64,000 nt of DNA, taken from assembly GCA_965248135.1 (NCBI GenBank), contig CBDFIN010000012.1, positions 186,001 through 250,000 on the forward strand, given 5' to 3'. Within the stretch, counting starts at the first letter, position 1, and every line of letters starts with the position of its first letter. The position numbers and the translations under genes are program-made. Below are positions 1 through 8,743 of this stretch, one piece after another. The DNA is from SZUA-100 sp965248135 (lineage in GTDB: Bacteria; Pseudomonadota; Alphaproteobacteria; Rhizobiales; Rhizobiaceae). The notes beneath the pieces were generated by a model that was not told where the DNA came from, made no database searches, and saw only the letters and a program-made list of their open reading frames with translations.

Positions 1-264
1 GTTGATCATTGCAAATAGGCCCTTTCTCCAAAAAGTCCTGCTGGCTCCATCAAAGGCCGACCCAAGGTCTCTAATTGTGGTTCGCACCGAGGGGAGCCAA
101 TCAATCCGATTTCGCCACAATTGTCATGCAAAATGTCCATTCCAAAAGATCGCCTGCAAATTTCTCCAGCACTTTACCCCAAAGTCTCATATGGGCCGCC
201 TTGCCGAATGCCCTAAGATAACGCTATCACTGATCAGCCCATTGAGACAGCGGGGGAAATAAAA
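1..264. other. Upstream region of pccB
   Basis: I see no convincing gene here; an open frame at 2-262 has no homology-like features and an unconvincing composition. The stretch should hold the promoter of the propionyl-CoA operon. Three TGCAAA words lie at 10-15, 127-132 and 155-160. They resemble the TTTGCAAA half-sites described for short-chain acyl-CoA regulators (PccR/ScfR type) in other alphaproteobacteria, but the match is partial and the spacing irregular. A purine-rich GGGGGAA at 252-258 is the ribosome binding site of pccB. Confidence 0.4.
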
Positions 265-1797
265 TTGCTCGATATTCTTCGACAGCTTGACGACAAGCGA
301 TCCGAGGCCTGTGCCGGCGGCGGCGAAAAACGCGTCGACGCCCAGCATGCCAAGGGCAAGCTCACGGCCCGAGAGCGCATAGAAGTATTGCTGGACGAGG
401 GCAGCTTTGAAGAATACGACATGTTCGTTACCCATCGCTGTACCGACTTTGGCATGGAAAAGAACAAGATCGCCGGCGATGGTGTGGTCACCGGCTGGGG
501 CACCATCAATGGCCGTTTGGCCTATGTTTTTTCCCAGGATTTCACCGTGCTTGGCGGTTCGCTGTCGGAAACCCACGCGGCCAAAATCTGCAAGATCATG
601 GACATGGCGATGAAAAACGGTGCACCGGTTATCGGCATCAACGATTCCGGTGGTGCCCGTATACAGGAAGGGGTGGCAGCACTTGGCGGCTATGCCGATG
701 TTTTTCAAAAAAATGTCCTTGCCTCCGGTGTAGTGCCACAGATTTCGGTCATCATGGGACCGTGTGCAGGTGGTGCGGTCTATTCGCCGGCGATGACCGA
801 TTTCATTTTCATGGTGCGTGACACCTCTTACATGTTTGTTACTGGCCCGGACGTGGTCAAGACCGTCACCAATGAGATTGTCACGGCTGAAGAACTGGGC
901 GGCGCAAAAACCCACACCACCAAATCCTCCGTCGCCGATGGCGCATTTGACAACGATATCGAGGCGCTGCGTCAGATCCGTAAGCTCTATGATTTCCTGC
1001 CACTCAACAACCGCGATAAACCGCCGCTACGGCCCTTCTTCGATAACCCCAACCGCGAAGAACCAAGTCTCGACACGCTGGTACCGGAGAATCCCAACAA
1101 GCCCTACGACATGAGCGAACTAATCCTCAGGCTGGCCGACGAGGGCGATTTCTTTGAGATTCAGAAGGATTTTGCCAAGAATATTCTCACCGGGTTCGTG
1201 CGCCTTGAGGGCGAAACCGTTGGTGTCGTCGCCAACCAGCCGATGGTTCTGGCCGGCTGTCTTGATATTGAATCGAGCCGCAAGGCGGCGCGGTTTGTGC
1301 GCTTTTGCGATGCCTTTTCAATTCCCGTCCTGACCCTGGTCGATGTGCCGGGGTTCTTGCCGGGCACCTCGCAGGAATTTGGTGGTGTCATTAAACATGG
1401 TGCCAAGCTGTTATTTGCCTATGGCGAGGCGACGGTGCCGAAAGTAACGGTTATCACCCGCAAGGCCTATGGCGGCGCCTATGATGTCATGGCCTCAAAG
1501 CACCTGCGTGGCGACGTCAATTATGCCTGGCCGACCGCCGAAATTGCGGTGATGGGCGCCAAGGGAGCGACCGAAATACTCTATCGTTCCGAACTGGGTG
1601 ATGCCGAAAAAATCGCCATACGTCGAAAAGACTATGAAGACCGCTTTGCAAACCCGTTCGTTGCAGCCGAAAAGGGCTTCATTGATGATGTCATCACACC
1701 ACGCACCTCCCGCAAGCGCATCTGCCGGGCGTTTGCCATGTTGCGGGGTAAGCAGTTGGAAAATCCGTGGAAAAAACACGATAATATTCCATTGTGA
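265..1797 (+). CDS. pccB: Propionyl-CoA carboxylase beta chain (carboxyltransferase)
   Basis: The 510-residue protein is the carboxyltransferase subunit that moves the carboxyl group from carboxybiotin to propionyl-CoA, giving methylmalonyl-CoA. It has the usual family length, with an N-terminal acyl-CoA carboxylase half (about 15-270) and a C-terminal half (about 280-500). The opening resembles known PccB proteins (DILRQLDDKR, then GGGEKRVDAQHAKGKLTARER), and the glycine-rich GGARIQEGVAALGGYADV segment is present. The start is TTG, chosen because GGGGGAA sits six bases upstream and the N-terminus aligns from there. It heads an operon with the cupin gene, pccA, a 48-codon gene and mcm. Acetyl-CoA carboxylase is the alternative, but the mcm neighbour favours propionyl-CoA. 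Confidence 0.95.
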   Translation: MLDILRQLDDKRSEACAGGGEKRVDAQHAKGKLTARERIEVLLDEGSFEEYDMFVTHRCTDFGMEKNKIAGDGVVTGWGTINGRLAYVFSQDFTVLGGSLSETHAAKICKIMDMAMKNGAPVIGINDSGGARIQEGVAALGGYADVFQKNVLASGVVPQISVIMGPCAGGAVYSPAMTDFIFMVRDTSYMFVTGPDVVKTVTNEIVTAEELGGAKTHTTKSSVADGAFDNDIEALRQIRKLYDFLPLNNRDKPPLRPFFDNPNREEPSLDTLVPENPNKPYDMSELILRLADEGDFFEIQKDFAKNILTGFVRLEGETVGVVANQPMVLAGCLDIESSRKAARFVRFCDAFSIPVLTLVDVPGFLPGTSQEFGGVIKHGAKLLFAYGEATVPKVTVITRKAYGGAYDVMASKHLRGDVNYAWPTAEIAVMGAKGATEILYRSELGDAEKIAIRRKDYEDRFANPFVAAEKGFIDDVITPRTSRKRICRAFAMLRGKQLENPWKKHDNIPL

Positions 1798-1813
1798 GAA
1801 AAGGGCGTGAGGA

Positions 1814-2215
1814 ATGGCGACAGGGCTTTGCAAAGGACAGGCTTTTTCCATCAGCCACGCGGATGGAACAAAGTTTGAGGCCGAAGGTCTGCGTGCATTT
1901 TTCGAGTATCGCGATTTGGGCATCAAAGGTGCCTCACAAGGCAAATTTGGCGCCCATGTGATCCGCGCCGTTCCGGGCGTTGATTCAGAACCTGAATGGC
2001 ACAGCCATGATCTCGATTTTCAAATGATCTTTGTCCTTAACGGTTGGGTCGTATTTGAATATGAAGACCAGGGTGAAATCATCATGCGGCCGGGTTCATG
2101 CGCCCTGCAACCACCGGGTATCCGCCACCGGGAAGTGCGTCACTGTGACAATATGGAGTTGATCGAAATCATTTCACCGGCAGATTTCGACACCGATATA
2201 GTGGACGCGCCGTAA
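1814..2215 (+). CDS. Cupin-domain protein between pccB and pccA
   Basis: A 133-residue single-domain cupin. The barrel core shows a histidine pair (EWHSHDLDFQMIFVLNGWV) followed by a second motif (MRPGSCALQPPGIRHREVRH), so a metal site with three or more histidines is plausible. It starts 16 bases after the pccB stop, with AAGGGCG as a likely ribosome binding site, and pccA follows 27 bases later, so the three genes look co-transcribed. No catalytic role can be read from the sequence. Being enclosed by the two carboxylase subunit genes, it could act on a pathway metabolite or serve as a small sensor, which is inference only. Confidence 0.85.
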   Translation: MATGLCKGQAFSISHADGTKFEAEGLRAFFEYRDLGIKGASQGKFGAHVIRAVPGVDSEPEWHSHDLDFQMIFVLNGWVVFEYEDQGEIIMRPGSCALQPPGIRHREVRHCDNMELIEIISPADFDTDIVDAP

Positions 2216-2242
2216 AATGCCCAAAACAGCAAGAAGAATGAA

Positions 2243-4243
2243 ATGTTTAAAAAAATCCTCATAGCCAACCGCGGCGAAATCGCCTGCCGGGTTATCAAAA
2301 CGGCCCGCAAGATGGCTATTGAGACCGTAGCGGTCTATTCCGATGCCGACAAAGACGCCTTGCACGTCAAGATGGCGGATGAGGCCATTCACATCGGCCC
2401 ACCACCGGCTGCTGAATCCTATATTGTCATGGACAAGATCATCGATGCGGTCAAACAGTCGGGCGCTGACGCGGTGCACCCTGGCTATGGCTTTCTGTCT
2501 GAAAACGCCGCCTTCCCGGCAGCACTTGAAGCAATCGGTGTTGCCTTTATCGGCCCTCCGGTTGGCGCAATCAAGGCGATGGGCGACAAAATCACTTCAA
2601 AAAAGCTGGCAATGGAGGCAAATGTTTCCACCGTGCCTGGCCATATGGGCCTGATTGAGGATGCCGATGAGGCGGTAAAAATTGCTACCCAGATTGGCTA
2701 TCCGGTAATGATCAAGGCATCAGCCGGTGGCGGTGGCAAGGGCATGCGCATTGCCTGGAATGATCAGGACGCGCGCGAAGGTTTCGCGTCCTCCAAAAAC
2801 GAAGCCGCCAGTTCGTTTGGTGATGATCGCATTTTTATCGAAAAATTCATTACCCAACCGCGTCACATCGAAATTCAGGTGCTTGGCGACAGTCACGGCA
2901 ACATTATCTATCTGGGCGAGCGTGAGTGCTCTATCCAGCGCCGCAATCAAAAGGTCATCGAAGAGGCCCCATCCTCTTTTCTCGATGAAAAGACTCGCAA
3001 GGCCATGGGGCAAGAGGCCGTGGCGCTCGCCAAAGCAGTTGACTATTGTTCTGCCGGCACGGTGGAATTTATCGTCGATGGCGAAAGAAATTTCTATTTT
3101 CTGGAGATGAACACAAGATTGCAGGTCGAGCACCCGGTTACCGAACTTATCACCGGCATTGATCTGGTTGAACAGATGATCCGCGTGGCCGCAGGTGAAA
3201 GATTGAAAATCAAACAAAAGGACGTACAGCTAAACGGTTGGGCGATCGAATCACGGCTCTATGCCGAAGACCCGTTCCGCAGTTTTCTGCCGTCCATTGG
3301 CCGCCTTACACACTATCGTCCGCCACAACAGGACGAAGCCAAAAATGTTCTTATTCGCAACGATACCGGTGTGTTTGAGGGCGGCGAAATATCGATGTAT
3401 TACGATCCGATGATCGCCAAATTATGCACCTGGGCCGGCGACCGGCCAGCGGCGATTGAAGCCATGCGCGAGGCGCTCGATCGGTTCGAGCTGGAAGGCA
3501 TCGGCCACAATCTGCCATTTCTTTCAGCCGTTATGGACCATCAGCGTTTTGTCAGCGGCAACATCACAACAGCGTTCATTGAAGAGGAATACCCCGATGG
3601 CTTTGCCGGTGCTGATCTCGACCATGAGGCGCTTAAGAGCCTTGCCGCCCTTGCCGCTGTCCTTAATATGATTGCCCAGTTACGCCGCACCCGCATTTCC
3701 GGCGCGCTGACCAATCACAAACGCCGGGTCGGCAAGAACTGGGTCGTCTCCATTGATGGCGAACATTTTGCCCTCAGGCTGAAGGCCCGCCACGAGGGCG
3801 CACGGATAAAATTTTCCACCGGTGGCAAGGTCGAGGTGCTGACCGACTGGCGGCCCGGCAAACCCTTGTGCATTGCTTCCATCGACGGCAAGGAAATCGC
3901 CGTCAAGGTCGCCCCGTGCGATGCCGGCTATTGTCTGCGCTGGCGTGGGGCAGAGGTGGTGGTCTCGATACAATCGCCGCGTGTCGCGGAACTGGCGCGG
4001 TTCATGCCGGAAAAGATCGCGCCCGATACTTCCAAATTCCTGCTTTGCCCGATGCCCGGTCTGATTGTTTCCATCGCCGTCGGCGAAGGGGATATTATCG
4101 AGCAGGGGCAGGCGTTGGCCACCATAGAAGCGATGAAAATGGAAAATACATTACGCGCCGAAAGGAAAGGCGTTGTCAGCGCGGTCAAATGCAAACCGGG
4201 CGACAGTCTGGCAGTGGACGAGGTGATTATGGAGTTTGAATAG
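2243..4243 (+). CDS. pccA: Propionyl-CoA carboxylase alpha chain (biotin carboxylase and biotin carrier)
   Basis: This 666-residue subunit carboxylates biotin with ATP and bicarbonate. In order it has the biotin carboxylase N-domain (FKKILIANRGEIACRVIKTA at the start), the ATP-grasp domain with the glycine-rich loop (KASAGGGGKGMR, about 155-170), the EMNTRLQVEHPVTE active-site motif (about 288-302), the carboxylase C-domain, a linker of about 480-590 matching the BT domain of PCC alpha, and a biotinyl domain with AMKM whose lysine is residue 632. Length and order are typical. The stop overlaps the ribosome binding site of the following 48-codon gene. Confidence 0.95.
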   Translation: MFKKILIANRGEIACRVIKTARKMAIETVAVYSDADKDALHVKMADEAIHIGPPPAAESYIVMDKIIDAVKQSGADAVHPGYGFLSENAAFPAALEAIGVAFIGPPVGAIKAMGDKITSKKLAMEANVSTVPGHMGLIEDADEAVKIATQIGYPVMIKASAGGGGKGMRIAWNDQDAREGFASSKNEAASSFGDDRIFIEKFITQPRHIEIQVLGDSHGNIIYLGERECSIQRRNQKVIEEAPSSFLDEKTRKAMGQEAVALAKAVDYCSAGTVEFIVDGERNFYFLEMNTRLQVEHPVTELITGIDLVEQMIRVAAGERLKIKQKDVQLNGWAIESRLYAEDPFRSFLPSIGRLTHYRPPQQDEAKNVLIRNDTGVFEGGEISMYYDPMIAKLCTWAGDRPAAIEAMREALDRFELEGIGHNLPFLSAVMDHQRFVSGNITTAFIEEEYPDGFAGADLDHEALKSLAALAAVLNMIAQLRRTRISGALTNHKRRVGKNWVVSIDGEHFALRLKARHEGARIKFSTGGKVEVLTDWRPGKPLCIASIDGKEIAVKVAPCDAGYCLRWRGAEVVVSIQSPRVAELARFMPEKIAPDTSKFLLCPMPGLIVSIAVGEGDIIEQGQALATIEAMKMENTLRAERKGVVSAVKCKPGDSLAVDEVIMEFE

Positions 4244-4254
4244 GAGCAATCTCA

Positions 4255-4401
4255 ATGGCAATAGTCAAAGAACTTGATCGCAATTCAAACATGGGGTCTC
4301 ACGATCGTAAGATACGCGGAAAACAAAGCCAAAATACTCTATTTTCTCAAAATTCCATAAAGCAAGTGAAGTTGATAATCGAAGAGCTGGAAACCTTGTA
4401 A
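4255..4401 (+). CDS. Unannotated 48-codon gene coupled to methylmalonyl-CoA mutase
   Basis: A short open frame starts at ATG 4255 with a clear AGGAG (4242-4246) eight bases upstream. It ends in TAATG, sharing one base with the mutase start. The product is 48 residues, hydrophilic and rich in lysine, asparagine and glutamine, ending IIEELETL, with no membrane segment or cysteine. The mutase has no strong ribosome binding site of its own, so translation through this frame may couple the two. I recognise no family. The evidence is the ribosome binding site, the exact stop-start overlap and the position inside a compact operon; protein-level support is lacking. Confidence 0.62.
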   Translation: MAIVKELDRNSNMGSHDRKIRGKQSQNTLFSQNSIKQVKLIIEELETL

Positions 4402-6548
4402 TGACCACCACACCCCCCAGAGACTGGCTTAACCTCGCCACATCCGAATTAAAGGGCAAGGACCCCGATACACTCACCTGGCACACGGCGGAAGGTATCG
4501 ACATCAAGCCGCTTTATACCGAGGCCGATTTGGCCGGTATTGATCATCTGGGCACATTACCCGGCCACGCACCCTTCCTGCGCGGCCCCAAGGCGACAAT
4601 GTATGCCGGCCGGCCATGGACCATCCGCCAATATGCCGGATTTTCAACGGCAGAGGATTCCAACCGCTTCTACCGCCAGGCGCTGGCGGGCGGGCAAAAG
4701 GGCCTGTCCGTCGCCTTTGATCTCGCCACCCATCGCGGCTATGACAGCGATCATCCCAGAGTGGTCGGTGATGTCGGCATGGCCGGCGTGGCGATTGATA
4801 GCGTCGAAGATATGAAAATCCTATTCGACGGCATTCCGCTCAATGAAATGTCGGTATCGATGACCATGAATGGCGCGGTGGTCGCGGTATTGGCGTCCTT
4901 CATCGTCGCCGGCCAGGAACAGGGTTGTGATACGGCAGAACTTTCCGGCACTATCCAGAACGATATCTTAAAGGAGTTCATGGTCCGCAACACCTATATT
5001 TACCCGCCCGAACCTTCGATGCGCATTGTTTCGGACATTATCGATTTCACCGCCCGCAAAATGCCGAAATACAATTCAATTTCCATATCCGGCTATCACA
5101 TGCAGGAGGCCGGCGCCAATCTGGTGCAGGAACTCGCCTTCACCCTTGCTGACGGGCGTGAATATGTCCGTGCCGCGATTGCCCGGGGCATGGATGTCGA
5201 TGCTTTTGCCGGCCGGCTGTCATTCTTCTTCTGTGTCGGCATGAACTTCTTTATGGAAGCGGCAAAATTGCGCGCCGCGCGGTTGCTTTGGTCGCGCATC
5301 ATGGACGAGTTCGAACCAAAGAACCCGAAATCGAAAATGTTGCGCACTCATTGTCAGACCTCGGGCGTATCGCTGCAGGAACAGGATGCCTATAATAATA
5401 TCGTACGCACCGCGTACGAAGCGATGTCGGCGGCCCTTGGCGGCACCCAGTCGCTGCACACCAATTCATTCGACGAGGCGATTGCCCTTCCTTCCGATAT
5501 GGCGGCGCGCATTGCCCGCAATACCCAGCTTATTTTGCAGCACGAGACCGGCATTACCAATGTGGTCGATCCGCTGGCCGGTTCTTACTATGTCGAAAGC
5601 CTGACCCGTGATCTGGCCGACGAGGCATGGAAACTGATCGAGGAAGTTGAGGCCATTGGCGGCATGACCAAGGCAGTCGGTTCGGGTATGCCCAAACAGC
5701 GCATTGAAGAGGCGGCGGCCAGGAGACAGGCGGCGGTCGACATGGGCGATGAGGTGATTGTCGGCGTTAACAAATTCCGGCCGACGGCGGAACCGGCCAT
5801 CGATATCCGCGAAATTGACAACACCACAGTGCGTGAACAGCAGGTAAGGCGCTTAAACCGCATTCGCCGCGAGCGTGATCAGCAGGCCTGTGATGCCGCC
5901 CTTGCCGCGCTCACTAATGTTGGCAAATCGGGCGAAGGCAATATTCTTGCAACAGCAATAGAGGCTGCGCGGGCCCGCGCCAGTGTCGGTGAAATATCCC
6001 TCGCCCTTGAACAGGCATTCGGTCGCCACAAGGCCGATGTGGTGACCATTCGCGGTGTCTATGGTGCTGAAAGCGATGATGATAGCACCTACCACGCGGT
6101 CGAAGATACCATTGCCGGCTTCGCCAAAAAGCTTGGTCGCGCGCCGCGCATTCTGGTGGTCAAAATGGGTCAGGATGGCCACGACCGCGGCGCCAAGGTA
6201 ATTGCCACCGCCTTTACCGATCTTGGTTTTGATGTCCATGTGGGGCCATTGTTCCAGACACCCGAAGAGGCGGCGAAACTTGCCATTGAGGTCGATACCG
6301 ACATCATCGGCATATCGTCCCATGCCGCCGGCCACAAGACCCTGGCACCGATGTTGCTCGACCAGCTGGGCAAGCAAAACGCTGCCGACAAGACCGTCAT
6401 TTGCGGCGGCGTGATCCCGCAGCAGGACTATGATTTTCTGTTGAACGCCGGCGTCAAGGCGATTTTTGGCCCCGGCACCAATATTCCCGAGGCGGCGAAA
6501 TCGCTGATCGGCCTGCTCAACGAACGGCTGCGGGGAAAGAATGAATAA
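4401..6548 (+). CDS. mcm: Methylmalonyl-CoA mutase, adenosylcobalamin-dependent
   Basis: The 715-residue enzyme rearranges (R)-methylmalonyl-CoA to succinyl-CoA, completing the propionate route begun by PccAB. Residues of about 1-540 form the substrate barrel, with a typical RPWTIRQYAGFSTAEDSNRFYR segment near 70 and GGTQSLHTNSFDEA near 355. Residues of about 570-705 form the cobalamin-binding domain with DGHDRG, whose histidine 594 would be the lower cobalt ligand. Length matches single-chain bacterial mutases (MutB/ScpA/BhbA type). The methylmalonyl-CoA epimerase gene is not in the window. The reading frame ends 10 bases from the stop of the opposing RloB gene. Confidence 0.96.
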   Translation: MTTTPPRDWLNLATSELKGKDPDTLTWHTAEGIDIKPLYTEADLAGIDHLGTLPGHAPFLRGPKATMYAGRPWTIRQYAGFSTAEDSNRFYRQALAGGQKGLSVAFDLATHRGYDSDHPRVVGDVGMAGVAIDSVEDMKILFDGIPLNEMSVSMTMNGAVVAVLASFIVAGQEQGCDTAELSGTIQNDILKEFMVRNTYIYPPEPSMRIVSDIIDFTARKMPKYNSISISGYHMQEAGANLVQELAFTLADGREYVRAAIARGMDVDAFAGRLSFFFCVGMNFFMEAAKLRAARLLWSRIMDEFEPKNPKSKMLRTHCQTSGVSLQEQDAYNNIVRTAYEAMSAALGGTQSLHTNSFDEAIALPSDMAARIARNTQLILQHETGITNVVDPLAGSYYVESLTRDLADEAWKLIEEVEAIGGMTKAVGSGMPKQRIEEAAARRQAAVDMGDEVIVGVNKFRPTAEPAIDIREIDNTTVREQQVRRLNRIRRERDQQACDAALAALTNVGKSGEGNILATAIEAARARASVGEISLALEQAFGRHKADVVTIRGVYGAESDDDSTYHAVEDTIAGFAKKLGRAPRILVVKMGQDGHDRGAKVIATAFTDLGFDVHVGPLFQTPEEAAKLAIEVDTDIIGISSHAAGHKTLAPMLLDQLGKQNAADKTVICGGVIPQQDYDFLLNAGVKAIFGPGTNIPEAAKSLIGLLNERLRGKNE

Positions 6549-6558
6549 AGATTTTTTC

Positions 6559-7200
6559 CTACTTTCCAAACTTTCTTGATGCTGATCGAATTTGACTGGT
6601 CAAACGGCCAACTGTTGTTGACGGTGGACCATACGGATCACCTTCCGCTATTCTATTCTCTAATTGGCTATTGGCACGACCTTCAGCCACCTCGACTTGA
6701 GGCATGAATTCAGCACAATCTACCGTTTTATGGTTCTTGGAGTGATATTCAGGGCGTATTCTTCCCAAATCATTTTGAATCTGTCGATGATCGCATGCTT
6801 TGTCATAATCTTGAATATGAAGAATAAGCCAAAGTTCAAAACACGGATTGGAGCGAGCAATTTGAACTCCGCCGTCTTCACCGCGCTGCATAGATTCTTT
6901 ATAATGGGGATGATTGTCACGATCAAAAACTGCCCAAACTTCGTCTTTTTCTTCAAAAGAGTCGAGTTTTCGCCCTTTCAGCTTTTTCAACTCTTCGAGA
7001 GCCCGGTCAACTACAGTTTTTGGAACACCAACACCGGGTATTATCTCGATATCAATGATCGCTCCACTATGTGCTGTTTTCAATGCACTAAAATAGTCGC
7101 GTTCGGTTTTCGCGCCTTCACATACAAGAATGAACTTTCTCTTTGGCTGGCGCTGTTCAACCCTTCGTTTTAGATTAGGTGTTTTCCTCCGTTTAGCCAT
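6559..7200 (-). CDS. rloB: RloB-family protein (TOPRIM-like nuclease partner)
   Basis: A 213-residue protein of the RloB type. The N-terminus is basic, followed by FILVCEGAKTERDYFSAL (about 23-40), where glutamate 28 is the expected TOPRIM acid, and by AVFDRDNH, with aspartates 93 and 95 as the paired acids. A conserved SNPCFELWLILHI segment follows near 115-130. RloB proteins pair with RloA ATPases. The AbiLi/AbiLii phage-abortive system of lactococci is a known relative as I recall it. The frame overlaps the upstream ATPase gene by eight bases, so the two are one operon. The composition is clearly AT-richer than the mcm genes beside it, which suggests recent transfer. Confidence 0.82.
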   Translation of the reverse strand: MAKRRKTPNLKRRVEQRQPKRKFILVCEGAKTERDYFSALKTAHSGAIIDIEIIPGVGVPKTVVDRALEELKKLKGRKLDSFEEKDEVWAVFDRDNHPHYKESMQRGEDGGVQIARSNPCFELWLILHIQDYDKACDHRQIQNDLGRIRPEYHSKNHKTVDCAEFMPQVEVAEGRANSQLENRIAEGDPYGPPSTTVGRLTSQIRSASRKFGK

Positions 7201-8485
7201 CGATGGTTTGTAGTTTTTGCATTAGCCTCTCGGGCGAATTGGCAAATGGAATGGCACCAAATCGTCCTTGCAGGTATCCTCGCTCAAAATTGTCAGTGGG
7301 TCTAACCTTCATATCAGATAGCGGATAAATATGTGATGCGCCCGATTTGTCTTTCTCTACAAACCAGATTTGGTCTCTGCGAAGACAATTGGCCAACATC
7401 AAGTTAGTATCATGAGTTGTAGCAATCAGCTGAGCACCATTTTTGTTTATTTTTGGATTTGAAAACAATTCAATAATCGCTTCAGCCGCCATAGTGTGCA
7501 GGCTTGCATCTAGCTCATCCAATATGACGACTCCCCCGCTATCTATGGCATCAAAAATCGCGCTCAATATCACTATCAGCCGCTGAGTGCCTGCGCTTTC
7601 CGCAGATAGTTTAATTTCGGTTTCACCACCTTCATCATTGGTATGAGTCATCTCAATTTCTATTTCTGCTTCATTAATTTCCAAATTTACATTTTTATCT
7701 TCACCAAAAAAATCCTGAAAAATATTTCTTAAACTTTTGGCAAATTTCTGTTCGTCTTTCGAGAGAATATTTTCTCTAATCTTATAATCAACAATTCCAG
7801 TTTCAAGCTCTCTGAGAACCTTAATAACACGGGCATCAATCTTTTCCCCGCTTATTTGAATAAATCCCGTCGAGGATGCTATCGGAATATCTAATATTCT
7901 AAAGGAACAGATATAATTAGCAATTTTCGATAATATCGGATGTTTATTTTGATTTGCTACAGATAAGAATAGACTGTTGTCTCTCATTAGCTTTGAAATA
8001 ATTTTGTTTTGCCCCTTGAGCGCACGCCCGAACTCAATGCGCTGTGGTCTTGATCTTTCATACAACACCTGCTGCCTTCCATTTGGAAACCGGTATAACC
8101 ATTCTTCTTTGAACGCTTGATCAGATGCCCTAAATCCATAGTGATAGCGGACGTTTTCTATAATGAAATCGACGCTCATCATTGTCGGCATCTCTTTGGC
8201 CCTGGATGAAAGCAAAAAAGGTGCGCGCGCGACTCCACCTTCAGGATCAAACCGGGTGTGGGAATTTCGAACTAAATTCGTTAGCCAACGAATTGCACGA
8301 ACGAAATTGGTTTTCCCAGATGCATTGGCGCCGTAAAATATTGCAGCAGGCAAAATTGATTCGCCTGGCAGACCTGCGTTTTGCAGCAAAGAATCTTCGC
8401 AACCCTTCATAGCGGTTGCAACCATCGAAAAATTTTGTCTTCGAAATATCGACCGATAGTTTTCTACTTCCAAATGTAGCAGCAC
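7193..8485 (-). CDS. rloA: RloA-type AAA ATPase
   Basis: A 430-residue ABC-class/AAA_15-type ATPase. The start MLLHLEVENYRSI is the usual beginning of this family. The Walker A motif is GANASGKTN (52-60), a signature-like SAESAGTQR precedes the Walker B VVILDELDASLH (about 310-325), and a following IATTHDTNLM supplies the H-loop. The start is GTG at 8485, with no strong ribosome binding site; a nearby ATG at 8498 is out of frame. Together with RloB it forms a two-gene cassette like the ATPase/TOPRIM defence pairs (AbiL, and by analogy OLD-Gabija and PARIS). Function in phage defence is inferred from family, not from direct evidence. Confidence 0.82.
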   Translation of the reverse strand: MLLHLEVENYRSIFRRQNFSMVATAMKGCEDSLLQNAGLPGESILPAAIFYGANASGKTNFVRAIRWLTNLVRNSHTRFDPEGGVARAPFLLSSRAKEMPTMMSVDFIIENVRYHYGFRASDQAFKEEWLYRFPNGRQQVLYERSRPQRIEFGRALKGQNKIISKLMRDNSLFLSVANQNKHPILSKIANYICSFRILDIPIASSTGFIQISGEKIDARVIKVLRELETGIVDYKIRENILSKDEQKFAKSLRNIFQDFFGEDKNVNLEINEAEIEIEMTHTNDEGGETEIKLSAESAGTQRLIVILSAIFDAIDSGGVVILDELDASLHTMAAEAIIELFSNPKINKNGAQLIATTHDTNLMLANCLRRDQIWFVEKDKSGASHIYPLSDMKVRPTDNFERGYLQGRFGAIPFANSPERLMQKLQTIDG

Positions 8486-8743
8486 GCAATTTCACCATAT
8501 TTTGATTTTTGATACCATTTTATTTGGCAAATATGTAGCAAAATCGCAAATAAATAATTTAAATTGCCATATTCGCCCAAATCCTCATGAAATTGTATCA
8601 AGTTAAAGTGTCGTGAGAATAGGAACGCATGATCTTGTGTGCGAACCGTGCATTCTCTCCAATATTTATCCAACACCCTGGGTTACAACCTTGCACTCCG
8701 GGCTCACAATATCATTGGGTAATCTGCTCCCTCAAAAGAGTAC
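8486..8743. other. AT-rich spacer between rloA and the aldehyde dehydrogenase
   Basis: This 258-base stretch contains no gene I can support. The part next to rloA (8486-8620) is very AT-rich and must carry the rloA promoter, which would read leftward. No direct repeats marking the ends of the RloAB insertion were visible at its two junctions. Confidence 0.5.

Noticed and set aside
2..262. An 86-codon frame at the window start
   Set aside because: No ribosome binding site, no recognisable domain, and composition unlike a gene; more likely the pccB promoter region.
187..915. Long leftward frame opposite pccB
   Set aside because: A shadow of the well-supported pccB gene.
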